Below the pieces are notes generated by a model. That model searched no databases and had not been told where the DNA came from. It worked only from the letters and a program-made list of their open reading frames with translations. From Candidatus Rhodoferax bjergmarkensis (GTDB lineage: Bacteria; Pseudomonadota; Gammaproteobacteria; Burkholderiales; Burkholderiaceae_C), in NCBI GenBank assembly GCA_016708345.1, contig JADJFX010000037.1, positions 1 through 47,015 of the forward strand: a stretch of 47,015 nucleotides of DNA, written 5' to 3'. Position numbers and translations under genes: made by a program. Positions within the stretch are counted from its first letter, which is position 1. Every line of letters starts with the position of its first letter. Positions 8,391 to 17,208 of the stretch are shown here, piece by piece.

Positions 8391-8392
8391 TT
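8363..8392. repeat. Junction motif (copy 3), RTX tail to norB
   Basis: Full copy of the 198-224 and 4483-4511 motif. norB similarity begins directly to its right (TCCGATCCAGCCGG). Confidence 0.55.
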
Positions 8393-9555
8393 CCGATCCA
8401 GCCGGTGGCGGTGGAGCCCACCACGATGAAAAGCAGGGCGTAAAACAGCAGGTTCACGCCAAGTTTTTGGTACTTGGGCTCATGGCCCGAAATCGCCGGG
8501 GCAATGTGCAAGCCGGTGGCCAGCCAGGCGGTGGCAATCCACAAGACGGCGAACTGGGTGTGGATGGTGCGGCTGACGGTAAAAGGCAGAATCTGCGCCA
8601 GTGGGAAACCAAAAAAGCTCTGGCCTTCCACCGCGTAGTGCGCGGTGATGACGCCCATGCCCACTTGGGCGAGGATCAGGCCGATCACCACATAAAAATA
8701 CTTGCGCGTGGCCAGCATGGAGGGTGTGGGTTTCAGGTCAAACAGCGGGTCGGTCTTGGGCGGCTTGGGGTCGCTTTCTTCTTTTTGCGTTGAATGAAAG
8801 AACAACATGCCAGCAATCGCAGCAATCATGAAGATGATGCTGGCAATCGACCAGATACCGGCACCGGCGGTGGGCGTATTGCCCACCAGCGGCTCGTGGG
8901 GCCAGTTGCTGGTGTAGCTCAGATCCGTTTCGCCAGGCCGGTCGGTGGCAGCGGACCAGCTTGACCAGAACATGAAGGCGGGCAAAGCCTGCAGATCCAG
9001 CGGGTCGGGCAAAGACCCCGCGCTCATGGCGTATTGCTCGCGCAGCTTGTCCAGCGACGCGTCATTGCCAAACAGGCCCATGTAGTGCTGCACCACCTGC
9101 TGCACGGCCTCAAAACGCTCGGGCGAGAGCGTGAGTGTGCCTGTTTGGGCGTCATACGTGTTGCGCCGCATCTCCACCTTGAGTCGGGCATTGAGTTCGG
9201 CTTGTTGGCACTCAGTTGTTCAAACGGTTGTTTGAAATCCTGCTTGGCCCAGATGGCGCGCAAGGCCAGCGCCTCGCGGTGCAGCCAGTCGGCTGACCAG
9301 TCCCGGAGCGACATAGCTGCCGTGGCCCCAAACCGAGCCCAGTTGCTGGCCACCAGCCGAGAGCCAGGCTTCCTGGCCGTGTTGCACCTGCCCTTCAGAG
9401 AACAAAACCTTGCCCTCGGTGCTTGAGACTTGTTTGGGGATCGGCGGGGCGGTCAGGTAAATTTCTGTGCCGACCCAGCCCAGGACGGCGAAGGACAGGG
9501 CGCAGATAACTGCGAGCCAGGTCCAGAGTTTGCGCGTGGCGTGCATGATGAACAT
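8391..9555 (-). pseudogene. norB: Quinol-type nitric oxide reductase NorB/NorZ, 5' half only (copy 2)
   Basis: This is the better copy of the truncated NO reductase. The start MFIMHATRKLWTWLAVICAL is at 9555 (or 9546). The N-terminal helix is followed by the periplasmic domain (GKVLFSEGQVQHGQEAWLSA). Two indels near 9305 and 9208 shift the frame, and a long open stretch follows from 9177 to the junction. Helices carrying GAGIWSIASIIFMIAAIAG, FYVVIGLILAQVGMG and HYAVEGQSFFGFP are visible. The reading ends at the same residue as copy 1, so truncation preceded the duplication. The catalytic core helices that bind haem b3 and FeB are mostly absent. Confidence 0.85.
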
Positions 9556-9610
9556 TGCCTTTCTGGTAAGTTGAAAAGGGATGCAGCACCGCAGGAAATA
9601 AGTGCCGCAT

Positions 9611-9659
9611 AAGATGCATGTTACATATCTCTATTAAAGATGCAAGTTACATGATTCTT
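9611..9659. promoter_or_regulatory. Pair of NsrR-like sites between norB and hemN (copy 2)
   Basis: AAGATGCATGTTACATATCT (9611-9630) and AAGATGCAAGTTACATGATT followed by CTT (9637-9659). The second has 8 of 11 matching positions between its two halves. The 26-base start-to-start spacing would allow two repressor dimers on one DNA stretch, controlling norB, hemN or both. Confidence 0.55.
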
Positions 9660-9780
9660 TAACCGTGTGGCCACCATGGCTTTGTCAAACCCAGCACATC
9701 AGGAAAACCGGATAATTAGTCAAATGGATGCGCGGCCCTCACAGGCAAAGGTCCATCAACCGTCATCGAAAAACCATCCC

Positions 9781-11166
9781 ATGAACACATTGCCAGACAT
9801 CGAATTCTCTGAAACCCTGATCCGCCGCTTTGACAAACTCGGCCCGCGCTACACCTCTTACCCACGGCGGACCGGTTTCATGCTGAATTTACCGAGTCCT
9901 TGTACACGGAGTACCGGCGCAGCGTGCCAAGCCAGGCAGCCAGAACCCACCCTTGTCGATTTACGTGCATCTGCCGTTTTGCGAGTCGCTGTGCTACTTT
10001 TGTGCGTGCAACAAAATCATCACCCAGGATCGCAGCCGCACTACCGAGTACTTGCGCTACCTGGCCAAAGAAATGGCGCTGGTAACCCAGCATCTTGGCC
10101 CGGACCGGCGCACGGCACAGTTGCACTTTGGCGGCGGCACGCCGACGTTCCTGAGCCCGGACGGTGCGCGAGCTGATGGCCATGCTGCGCAGCCATTTCA
10201 ACTTTTGCCGGACGCCGAGCTGGGCATTGAAATCGACCCGCGCACGGTCAATGACGGCACCATGACCATGCTGGCCGAGTTGGGCTTTAACCGCACCAGC
10301 TTTGGCGTGCAGGACTTTGACCCCGCAGTGCAGCAGTCGGTCAACCGCATTCAGCCCTACGAGATGGTGGAAAAGGCCGTCACCGCCAGCCGCAAGGCGG
10401 GTTTTGAGTCGGTCAACGCCGACCTGATTTACGGCCTGCCCAAACAATCACTGGAGAGCTTCAACCAAACGCTGGACCGCGTGATAGAGCTGGCCCCGGA
10501 GCGCATTGCGCTTTACAACTCCGCCCATTTGCCCAGCCGCTTCAAGGCCCAGCGCTTGATTGTGGAAGCCGACTTGCCCAGTGCCGAATTGCGCTTGCAA
10601 ATCTTTCTGATGTCGGTGCGTCGCCTGCTCGACGCGGGTTATATCTACATCGGACTGGACCACTTTTCCAAGCCGGACGATGAGCTGAACAAAGCGCGGC
10701 TGGACAAGAGCCTGCACCGCAACTTTCAGGGCTACACCACGCGCGCCGATTGCGATTTGATCGGTTTTGGCGTGTCGGCCATTGGCAAGGTGGGCCACTC
10801 CTACAGCCAGTCGGTGCGCACCCGTGAAGGCCTATTACGAACATCTGGACGCCGACCAGCTGCCCATTGAAAAGGGCTTTGCCCTGAGCCCCGACGATGT
10901 GCTGCGCCGCCGGTCATCATGGAACTGATGTGCAGCGGCCCGGTCAACTTTGCCGCCATCAACGCCGCGCATGGCATCGATTTTGCAGCTACTTTGCGCA
11001 GGAACTGTCGCAACTGACGATGTATGAAGAAGCCGAGCTGATCACCGTGGACGAGAACAGCATTTCCGTCACACCCAAGGGGCGCATGTTCGTGCGAGCG
11101 GTGGGCATGGTGTTTGACAAATACCTGGCGCAGCAAACCAGTGCGAAGTACTCCAAGCTGATTTAG
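9781..11166 (+). pseudogene. hemN: Oxygen-independent coproporphyrinogen III oxidase HemN (copy 2, frameshifted)
   Basis: This is a radical-SAM haem-pathway enzyme starting at 9781 (MNTLPDIEFSETLIRRFDKLGPRYTSYP). It has the CESLCYFCAC iron-sulfur motif, LHFGGGTPTFLSPD, GIEIDPRTV, FGVQDFDPAVQQSVNRIQ and YIGLDHFSKPDDEL, the last being typical of HemN. Indels near 9870-9915, 10163-10205, 10823, 10910 and 10983 break it. These differ from the positions broken in copy 1. The end ...KYSKLI and TAG are normal. If the indels are errors, the real gene codes ~460 residues. Confidence 0.88.
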
Positions 11167-11325
11167 CTTTGGATGCCTCGCTTTGCATGATTAAAAATGC
11201 CATTGCCGCACGTTCTGCATGGATAGTTTGCTATTAAAAGAGAAATGTTTAACATGCCTGCAACCTACCGTTTTCATGGCTGCGCAGCCTCATCCCGCGT
11301 GCCAGCCTCCTCTCGTGGGCAACGG

Positions 11326-12342
11326 CTATCGGCCAAGAAACGCCAATGCGCTGGGCACAAAATCCGCATGGAACTGGAAGATGCCGCCATGACCGGCATC
11401 GGGATAGATGATCAAGCTGCTGTTCGGCAGCCGCCGTGCCAGGTCGTGTGTGTTGGGCGTGGGGACCATGCGGTCATCGTCTCCGTTGACGACGAGTACA
11501 GGCTGCTTCACGACCGAGAGGTCCGCAGGCTTTTTCTGGCCCCAAGCCCTCAGCGCCTGTAGCTGTGCAACGTAAGCAGCCACGCTAATTGCTTGGTCGC
11601 GATGCACTGATCGCTCCTGCAGGCGCGCCAGAAACGCTTTGCCGGCCTCAATGCCTTGGGGCGTGCGCGAAAAGAACAGGAATTGCTTCGGGTCTTGCCC
11701 CGTCAACAGCCCCCGCAAAAGGTCGTAGTTGGCAACGCCCGCCACGGTGCTGATGCCGTCACCGCCTGCAGGGCCGGTTCCCGCCAGAATCATTTTTCGA
11801 ACCAGTTGTGGCTCCTTCAGCACGATTTCCTGGGCAACCATGCCGCCCATCGAAAACCCCAACAGGTCCACCTGCGTGAGTCCCTTGGCTTTGATGAAGG
11901 TGATGGCATCGTCGGCCATTTGCTCCATGGAATTCGACGCTGACCCAGTGGATGCGCCAATGCCGCGGTTGTCGAAGGCGATCACATGGCGCTTCGCTGC
12001 AATGCCGTCCACGATGCGCGGGTCCCAGTTGTCGAGCACGGCGGCCAGGTGGACCAGAAACACCACGGGCGTTCCGCCGTTTTGTTTGCCCAACTCGCGG
12101 TAGGCGAAGGTGACGCCGTCTGCCGTGATGGTTTGCGTGGGCACGCTCTTCCAAGAGTCCACCGGGTTTTGATTGGCCGCAGGCATTGTTTGGTGCACCA
12201 CGTTGGGCGCTGCATCTGCCGCCACTGCCGCCGTTGAAAAGAGGGCAGCAGCCGTGGTGATACCCAGCGCAACACGCGCAAATGCCTGCGCGATTCCTTG
12301 CTGGGCGCCGGTGGCAAGAACAACAAAATTTTCGATTTTCAT
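11326..12342 (-). CDS. Secreted-type alpha/beta hydrolase
   Basis: 338 residues; start at 12342 behind the ribosome site AGGAG. An N-terminal hydrophobic segment (residues ~22-42, ALGITTAAALFSTAAVAADA) looks like a signal peptide. The alpha/beta-hydrolase fold shows DNRGIGAS, the nucleophile elbow LLGFSMGGM with Ser at about 164, the acid region VVNGDDDRMVP and the His in YPDAGHGGIF. Substrate unknown. As the bases stand, its frame is continuous with the upstream dehydrogenase, but that fusion comes from a lost base near 12450 that removes the dehydrogenase stop. It belongs to a TetR-type regulon with the next two genes. Confidence 0.85.
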   Translation of the reverse strand: MKIENFVVLATGAQQGIAQAFARVALGITTAAALFSTAAVAADAAPNVVHQTMPAANQNPVDSWKSVPTQTITADGVTFAYRELGKQNGGTPVVFLVHLAAVLDNWDPRIVDGIAAKRHVIAFDNRGIGASTGSASNSMEQMADDAITFIKAKGLTQVDLLGFSMGGMVAQEIVLKEPQLVRKMILAGTGPAGGDGISTVAGVANYDLLRGLLTGQDPKQFLFFSRTPQGIEAGKAFLARLQERSVHRDQAISVAAYVAQLQALRAWGQKKPADLSVVKQPVLVVNGDDDRMVPTPNTHDLARRLPNSSLIIYPDAGHGGIFQFHADFVPSALAFLGR

Positions 12343-12372
12343 AGGGGACTCCTGAGGGTTAAATGGATACTT

Positions 12373-12394
12373 CGCATGATGGTCGTCATACTTG
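12373..12394. promoter_or_regulatory. TetR-family operator copy upstream of the hydrolase
   Basis: TCGCATGATG-GT-CGTCATACTT with arms ATGATG (12376-12381) and CGTCAT (12384-12389), one base off the perfect palindrome. It sits between the dehydrogenase stop and the hydrolase start. It matches the sites at 13492-13513 and 14129-14150. Confidence 0.65.
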
Positions 12395-12430
12395 CGGGCG
12401 TGCCAATGCGTGCCATGCATTGGCAATGGT

Positions 12431-13428
12431 TCAACGAACCTTGATCCGACCTTGCCTTTGGCCCGTCCGCTTTCGACGTAAGCCAATGCCGCGTTGGTGG
12501 CCTCGAACGGGAAGACCTTGTCGACGACCGGGCGGATGGCGCCTGACTCGATGATTGGTGTGATTTGCCGCAACTGGCTTCCACTGGCTTTCATGAACAG
12601 GAAGGAATAACCGACGTTGAGGCGCTTGGCTTTTCTGCGGGTGCCAAAGCTCAGTGCGCGCAAAACTTGTTTCACCAACCAGGGCGCTTTGATGTCTTCT
12701 GCAAACGCGGGGTCGGGTGGGCCAGAGATGGAAATCAGTTGGCCGCCAGGCTGGAGCACATTCAGAGACTTATGCAGCGTCGCGCCATCCTGGCTGTTCA
12801 GAACCACGTCGTAGCCGCTCAAAACGTTTTCAAAGTCGTCTTTTTTGTAATCAATGACAACATCCGCCCCCAGGCTTTTACCCATGCCACATTGCCGGTG
12901 CCCGTGGTGGTGGCAACGGTTGCGCCCAGGTGTTTGGCCAGCTGGATGGCAAACGTACCCACACCACCAGAGCCCGCCTGAATGAAGACCTTCTGCCCCC
13001 GCTTCAGCTGGGCTTTCTCGACCAGTGCCTGCCACGCCGTCAAGCCCACCAGCGGGATGGACGCCGCTTCTTCCATGGTGAGATTTTGGGTTTGAGCGCC
13101 AGCGACGCTTCCTTGACCGGGACATATTCTGCGAACGTTCCGATCCGGAAATCATCCGGCCGGGAGTAGACCTCGTCACCGGCCTTGAACTGCTGCACCT
13201 TGCGCCCCACCTTGACGACCACTCCGGCTACGTCGTGGCCCAAAACAAACGGTGTGCGGTAAGGCAAGATGAGTTTGAACTCCCCATTGCGGAGTTTGGC
13301 GTCCAGCAGATTCACGCCTGCGGCATGCACCTCGACCAGGACCTCGTCATCACGCAGCTCCGGCATGGGAACGTCTGCCAAGTGCAGCGCGCTTTTTTTC
13401 CATAACGATTAACGGTAAATGCTTTCAT
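12431..13428 (-). pseudogene. Zinc-independent MDR/quinone-oxidoreductase-like NAD(P)H dehydrogenase, frameshifted
   Basis: Medium-chain dehydrogenase of the quinone oxidoreductase type. The start is MKAFTVNRYGKK at 13428, then LADVPMPELRDDEVLVEVHA, GHDVAGVV, the Rossmann loop IQAGSGGVGTFAIQLAKHLGA, and the C-terminal NAALAYVESGRAKGKV. Frameshifts lie near 13404 (seven A instead of the eight needed), 13080, 12885 and 12450. Restoring the last one gives a normal end at TGA 12431-12433. The homopolymer nature of the first suggests sequencing error rather than decay. It is probably a soluble reductase of quinones or enones, induced together with the hydrolase. Confidence 0.8.
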
Positions 13429-13491
13429 GGTTTTTCCTCTTCTTAAAAGTGTTTAGGGCGCAACCCAAGGGCTGGTGTTGTTATTGAATGT

Positions 13492-13513
13492 CGCATGATG
13501 TTCATCATATTTA
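13492..13513. promoter_or_regulatory. TetR-family operator upstream of the dehydrogenase
   Basis: TCGCATGATG-TT-CATCATATTT with perfect 6-base arms ATGATG/CATCAT (13495-13508). It lies between the tetR stop and the dehydrogenase start. Confidence 0.7.
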
Positions 13514-13527
13514 TGGGTAAAAAAAGG

Positions 13528-14133
13528 TCAGCCAATGGTCGTGGTGGCAGGCAGCGCCAGGCTCTTCAGGGTTGCATTGCACAGCGCGTCAGACAGCGCG
13601 GGGTCGTTCACCGCACGGGCCAGCATCAAGGTGCCCACCATCGTGGATACGGTCACCAGCGCACGCTGGTGGGCGGCGGGTTGCCCCCAGTCGGGGAACT
13701 GGCGCGCAACCAGATCAATCATCTCTTTGATGCGGCGCGTGGCAGCAAGGCGCACCTCGGGCGATTGGCGCGGCATTTCTGAACCCAGTGCTGAAACCGG
13801 GCAACCCGTCTCAATGCCCTCCAAATGTTCCTTGGAGAGGTAGGCCAGCATCAGGGCCTGCAGCGCCTGTTCAGGTGGTACCGAAGCAATTACACCCGCC
13901 GCAACGGCGTTGGATTCGGCACCCGCACGGTCGGCCGCTTCGGCCAGCATGGCTTCACGGGAGGCGAAATGGGCGTAAAAGGCCCCATGCGTCAGGCCCG
14001 CTTCTTTCATGATGTCGGCAACACCTGTGCCGTTGTAGCCACTGCGACGGATGGCGCGGGCGGCCACACCCACGATGCGCTCGTGGGACGCCTCTTTGGC
14101 GGCGGTACGGGTGTTGATTTTTTCTTTTCGCAT
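13528..14133 (-). CDS. TetR-family transcriptional repressor
   Basis: 201 residues from MRKEKINTRTAAKEASHERI; upstream in-frame ATGs at 14142, 14145 and 14169 are less likely. The N-terminal helix-turn-helix reads AARAIRRSGYNGTGVADIMKEAGLTHGAFYAHFASREAML, which is a textbook TetR domain. The C-terminal ligand-binding domain contains GCPVSALGSEM, as in TetR regulators of the AcrR/NemR type. Its gene is preceded by an operator that overlaps the chosen start codon, and two further copies precede its two downstream neighbours. It therefore very likely represses itself, the dehydrogenase and the hydrolase, and releases in response to a small electrophile or quinone (inference). Confidence 0.88.
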   Translation of the reverse strand: MRKEKINTRTAAKEASHERIVGVAARAIRRSGYNGTGVADIMKEAGLTHGAFYAHFASREAMLAEAADRAGAESNAVAAGVIASVPPEQALQALMLAYLSKEHLEGIETGCPVSALGSEMPRQSPEVRLAATRRIKEMIDLVARQFPDWGQPAAHQRALVTVSTMVGTLMLARAVNDPALSDALCNATLKSLALPATTTIG

Positions 14134-14150
14134 GATGTGCATCATACATA
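14129..14150. promoter_or_regulatory. TetR-family operator upstream of tetR
   Basis: TCGCATGATG-TG-CATCATACAT with perfect 6-base arms (14132-14145). It overlaps the ATG at 14133, consistent with autoregulation. Confidence 0.7.
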
Positions 14151-14294
14151 AAACCGGCTTGCATTGCAACTGACAGCCTTGTCCAATGAGGTATGAGTCT
14201 GACGCAGGCCTGTATTTCCAAGCAGAAATGAGCCTGAAGCGGTAATTTGATGTGAACTGGCAAGTGGGTTGATCATCCAGAAATGGTGATCAAC

Positions 14295-14382
14295 ATGGAT
14301 GAATTCCAGCTGCGCACGATTAAACAAATCGAGCAATTCCTAGCCGCCAGTGCCGAAGTTGCATTTACAGCCCACGGGCGCA
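14295..14382 (+). pseudogene. N-terminal scrap of an integrase-type transposase
   Basis: The frame MDEFQLRTIKQIEQFLAASAEVAFTAHG resembles the first ~28 residues of some DDE/integrase-type transposases, which begin with a helix containing QIEQFLA and a VxF strand (recalled). The similarity stops at about 14382 and glpD sequence begins at 14489. An 8-bp inverted repeat, GTTGATCA (14268-14275) / TGATCAAC (14287-14294), directly precedes the ATG. Identity uncertain. Confidence 0.3.
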
Positions 14383-14488
14383 GTCCGGTCCGGGGGGGCA
14401 TGAGCGGAGCCATCTTCCCGGTGTCATCGGCCACTACAAACCTGTGCGTGCAAGGTCCGCAAACGCCGCACAGCCGACCGCCCCACCC

Positions 14489-16088
14489 TCAATTCTCCCG
14501 AAAATACTCCTCATATTTCTCCTGCGCCAGATCGCCAAAAAGAATATGGCAGGCCTCCATCAAACCCTGTGAATTTTTCAGATCTTCGCGGCGCACGACC
14601 AGGGATATTTTGGAACGTCGCCGCAGGAAATCTTCCAGTTTGGTGATCATTTCGCGCTGCGCCGCCTGTTCAATTTCGCAGCGGGTGTATTCGGCGTTTT
14701 CAATCAGGAGTTCGGCCTCCTGGGGGTCGTTGCGGATGTTTTCGAGCAGGCCGATGGCGTTGGCCCCATAACGGCGCCAGAAGCGCACGCTCAGCGGCTC
14801 GGACGATGAGGGGTTGGTCAGCGTATCCAAACCCATCAGTTTGGCCTGGTGCAGGTAATCATCCTTGATGGTGTCATGCGGTTCGCCATACCATTTGCGA
14901 TCGGGGTAAGGAACGGGGATGCCCAGTTTGGCCAGTTCGTCCACCACTTCATCACCAACATTGAGACAGTCGGTCAGCTTGCCGCCAAAGATGCTCAGGT
15001 GCCGGTCTTTGGGGATCACGTCAATGGCGTGTTTGCGCGAGAGTTTGACCCAATCGGCCTTGCCGCCCACGCCCGTGATGGCCAGCGGGCGCACGCCGCA
15101 GCGCTCGGCAATGATGTCGGCCTTGGTCAAAGGGCGTTTCAGGTTGAGCAGGCTGTTGGCGTTGCCCAGCACAAACTCCCGGTCGGCATCGGTGACCTCG
15201 GTTTCAGGGCTGTCCACTTGGGTGTCGGTGGTGCCAATGCAGGTTTTCGGTCCCATGGGAATGACAAAAAACAATCGCCCGTCGCTGGCAAAAAAGGTCA
15301 AAACCCTTTTGTGGTCGGTGATGCGATCAACCACCAGGTGAATACCTTTGGAAAACACGTGGTGGTGCGTGGTTTTCTGCTGAGTTAACTGATTATGTTG
15401 ATCAACATAAGGGCCGCAGGCATTGACCAGCGCTTTGGCCCTGATTTTGAATGGCGTGTTGCCCATGGTGTCTTTGGCGTCAACCACCCAGAGGTCATTT
15501 TCCCGTTTGGCCTGGGTTGACTCCACATAGTTGGCGGCAATGCCGCCGAAATTCAGACTGGAGCGGATGAAGTTGAAAACAAAGCGCGCATCGTTGTCGT
15601 GGAGATAACAGTCTGAATATTCAAACCCGGCTTTGACGTTGGTGGTATTGACCGCCGATTCCTCCCGGTTGATCTGGCTTTTGGTCAGATAACGTGGTGC
15701 TTGGGCGAAAAACCGGCCAATCAGCCAATAAAAAAGCGTTCCAAAATAAACGAACAACACCGGCAGCCGGAACCCTTTTGAATACTGGTGAAAAAGCGCA
15801 CTTCTGGACGGTGGAAGGGTAATTTTTCATCAAATGGTTTCTGCATTGGCAGAGTTTGTTCACCAGAAAAATCTCGAAGTTTTCCAGGTATTTGATGCCA
15901 CCCCGGGCTGAGGTTGGACGAGTTGGAACTGGTGAATCCAGCAAAGTCCCCTTTGTCGATGAGCGCGACCTTGACCCTTTGGCCGCCAGAGCCGCGGCGG
16001 CAACAGCGCCATTGATGCCGCCACCGAGAATCAGCACGTCAAAAACGCCTTCGCTGAGTTTTGCAATATTGGTTTGTCGTAGCTTCAT
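14489..16088 (-). pseudogene. glpD: FAD-dependent glycerol-3-phosphate dehydrogenase GlpD, frameshifted near the N-terminus
   Basis: GlpD oxidises glycerol-3-phosphate to dihydroxyacetone phosphate at the membrane and passes electrons to quinone. The start is MKLRQTNIAKLSEGVFDVLI at 16088. The FAD dinucleotide motif GGGINGAVAAAALAAKG follows, then GGIKYLENFEIFLVN. Two groups of indels (about 15910-15985 and 15750-15790) garble residues ~40-60 and ~105-115. From 15760 the frame is open to the end: ALVNACGPYVDQ, FFVIPMGPKTCIGTTDTQ, CGVRPLA, SIFGGKLTDCL and a helical C-terminal domain. Total about 530 residues, normal for the family. Confidence 0.85.
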
Positions 16089-16399
16089 GGCTTCTCACAT
16101 TTCCTTCTCAAAAATGCAATACAAAAATTTGGGTTATGAAGTCTTCGCAAATCGGTGGCAGTGGTCAGATGGACTGCCCCAACGCAGGAAGATTTTGTAT
16201 CGGGCAGTGCGAGCATAAACGGGATTGCTGGTGGCAAAGCCAAGCATTGGCGTCACGCGGTACCCCAGGGCTGGCTTGGCGTTGACGATCGGCATGCCGC
16301 TTATTAGACTGTGAACCTTCAAACAGAACCGTATGTGTGCAACGCACTGCACTTTGTTCAACGTCGTTCGATCCTCCTTCCTGCCTTCCACTGCAACCC
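16089..16399. other. Intergenic stretch with no recognised gene
   Basis: This is the 311-base divergent region between glpD and the small membrane protein gene. It should hold both promoters. I see no convincing protein, RNA or operator in it. Confidence 0.6.
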
Positions 16400-17162
16400 A
16401 TGAGCGCCCTTTTAAACCAGCTTTGGCCGCTTGCCCTGTTCATGGTGCTGATTGCTCTGCTTGTCAGGCTCAGCCAGCGCAAGCGCCGCCAGGAGCAGGT
16501 GCAGCGCAACACCACCAGCGCGGGTTTGGTGGCATGGCTTATTCGGCCCCCACCGGCGATGATGTGGGTGGCCAGCTGCGCGGCACGCACCGCTTTGAGG
16601 GCAGCACCCGGGCGTCACATGGTGGGCCGAAACGCTTTACCTGACCGATCAGGCTACCGGCAGCTATGCACAAACCCATAACCAGATTCAAAACTACACG
16701 CGCTGGACCGCCCCCAAGATTGTCACGGGCGGCGGCACCTTGCTGCTGATGAACTTGCCCCACGGCGTGCAGGCCCCGGCCGTGGGCGCAGCACAAGGCA
16801 AGAGCGGATTTTTAGCCGCCATGGCCGACAAAGCAGCGGCGGCAGCCTTGCAGCTCTTTGCCCGCGTGACGTTCGGCAACACCCGCAGCACAGCCTTGCC
16901 GCTGGAGCCGCACCACCGCGTCCCGCTGGGCGGCGACGCTTTTGGCGCTGCCTTCGTGGCCTTTTCTGATCGCCCCGAGTTGCTGCAACGCCTGGGGCCC
17001 GCAGCCCACGAGCGTTTGCTGGCTGAGCGCGACAATCGCGTGGCCTTGCTGTGGGACGAGCAAGGTTTGACGCTGACCTGGCCCACCGCCTCTATTGCTA
17101 CCGAAGAGGTGGCCGCCTGCGCCGAGTTCGGCACCACGCTCGCGCAATGGCTTGCCCCGTGA
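16400..17162 (+). pseudogene. Small membrane-anchored protein of unknown function, frameshifted
   Basis: About 250 residues once two or more indels in 16530-16700 are bridged. One N-terminal membrane helix (MSALLNQLWPLALFMVLIALLVRL) is followed by a basic stretch. A soluble part includes GFGGMAYSAPTGDDVGGQLRG, LLLMNLPHGVQAP, HHRVPLGGDAFGAAFVAFSDRPELLQRLG and WPTASIATEEVAACAEFG. It looks like a cytoplasmic or periplasmic domain tethered to the membrane. I do not recognise the family. It is 46 bases upstream of, and probably cotranscribed with, the OmpA-like gene. Confidence 0.55.
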
Positions 17163-17208
17163 TATTTTCAGCCCCCTCATTTGACAATTTTCTAAACAAG
17201 GAATCGCC

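Noticed and set aside
11162..11246. A further palindromic-element copy after hemN
   Set aside because: Only TGCTATTAAAAGAG resembles the outer part of the element; the TTGCGCA core is not preserved.
16134..16391. Minus-strand 85-codon frame between glpD and the membrane protein gene
   Set aside because: No domain or ribosome site; likely chance in a divergent promoter region.
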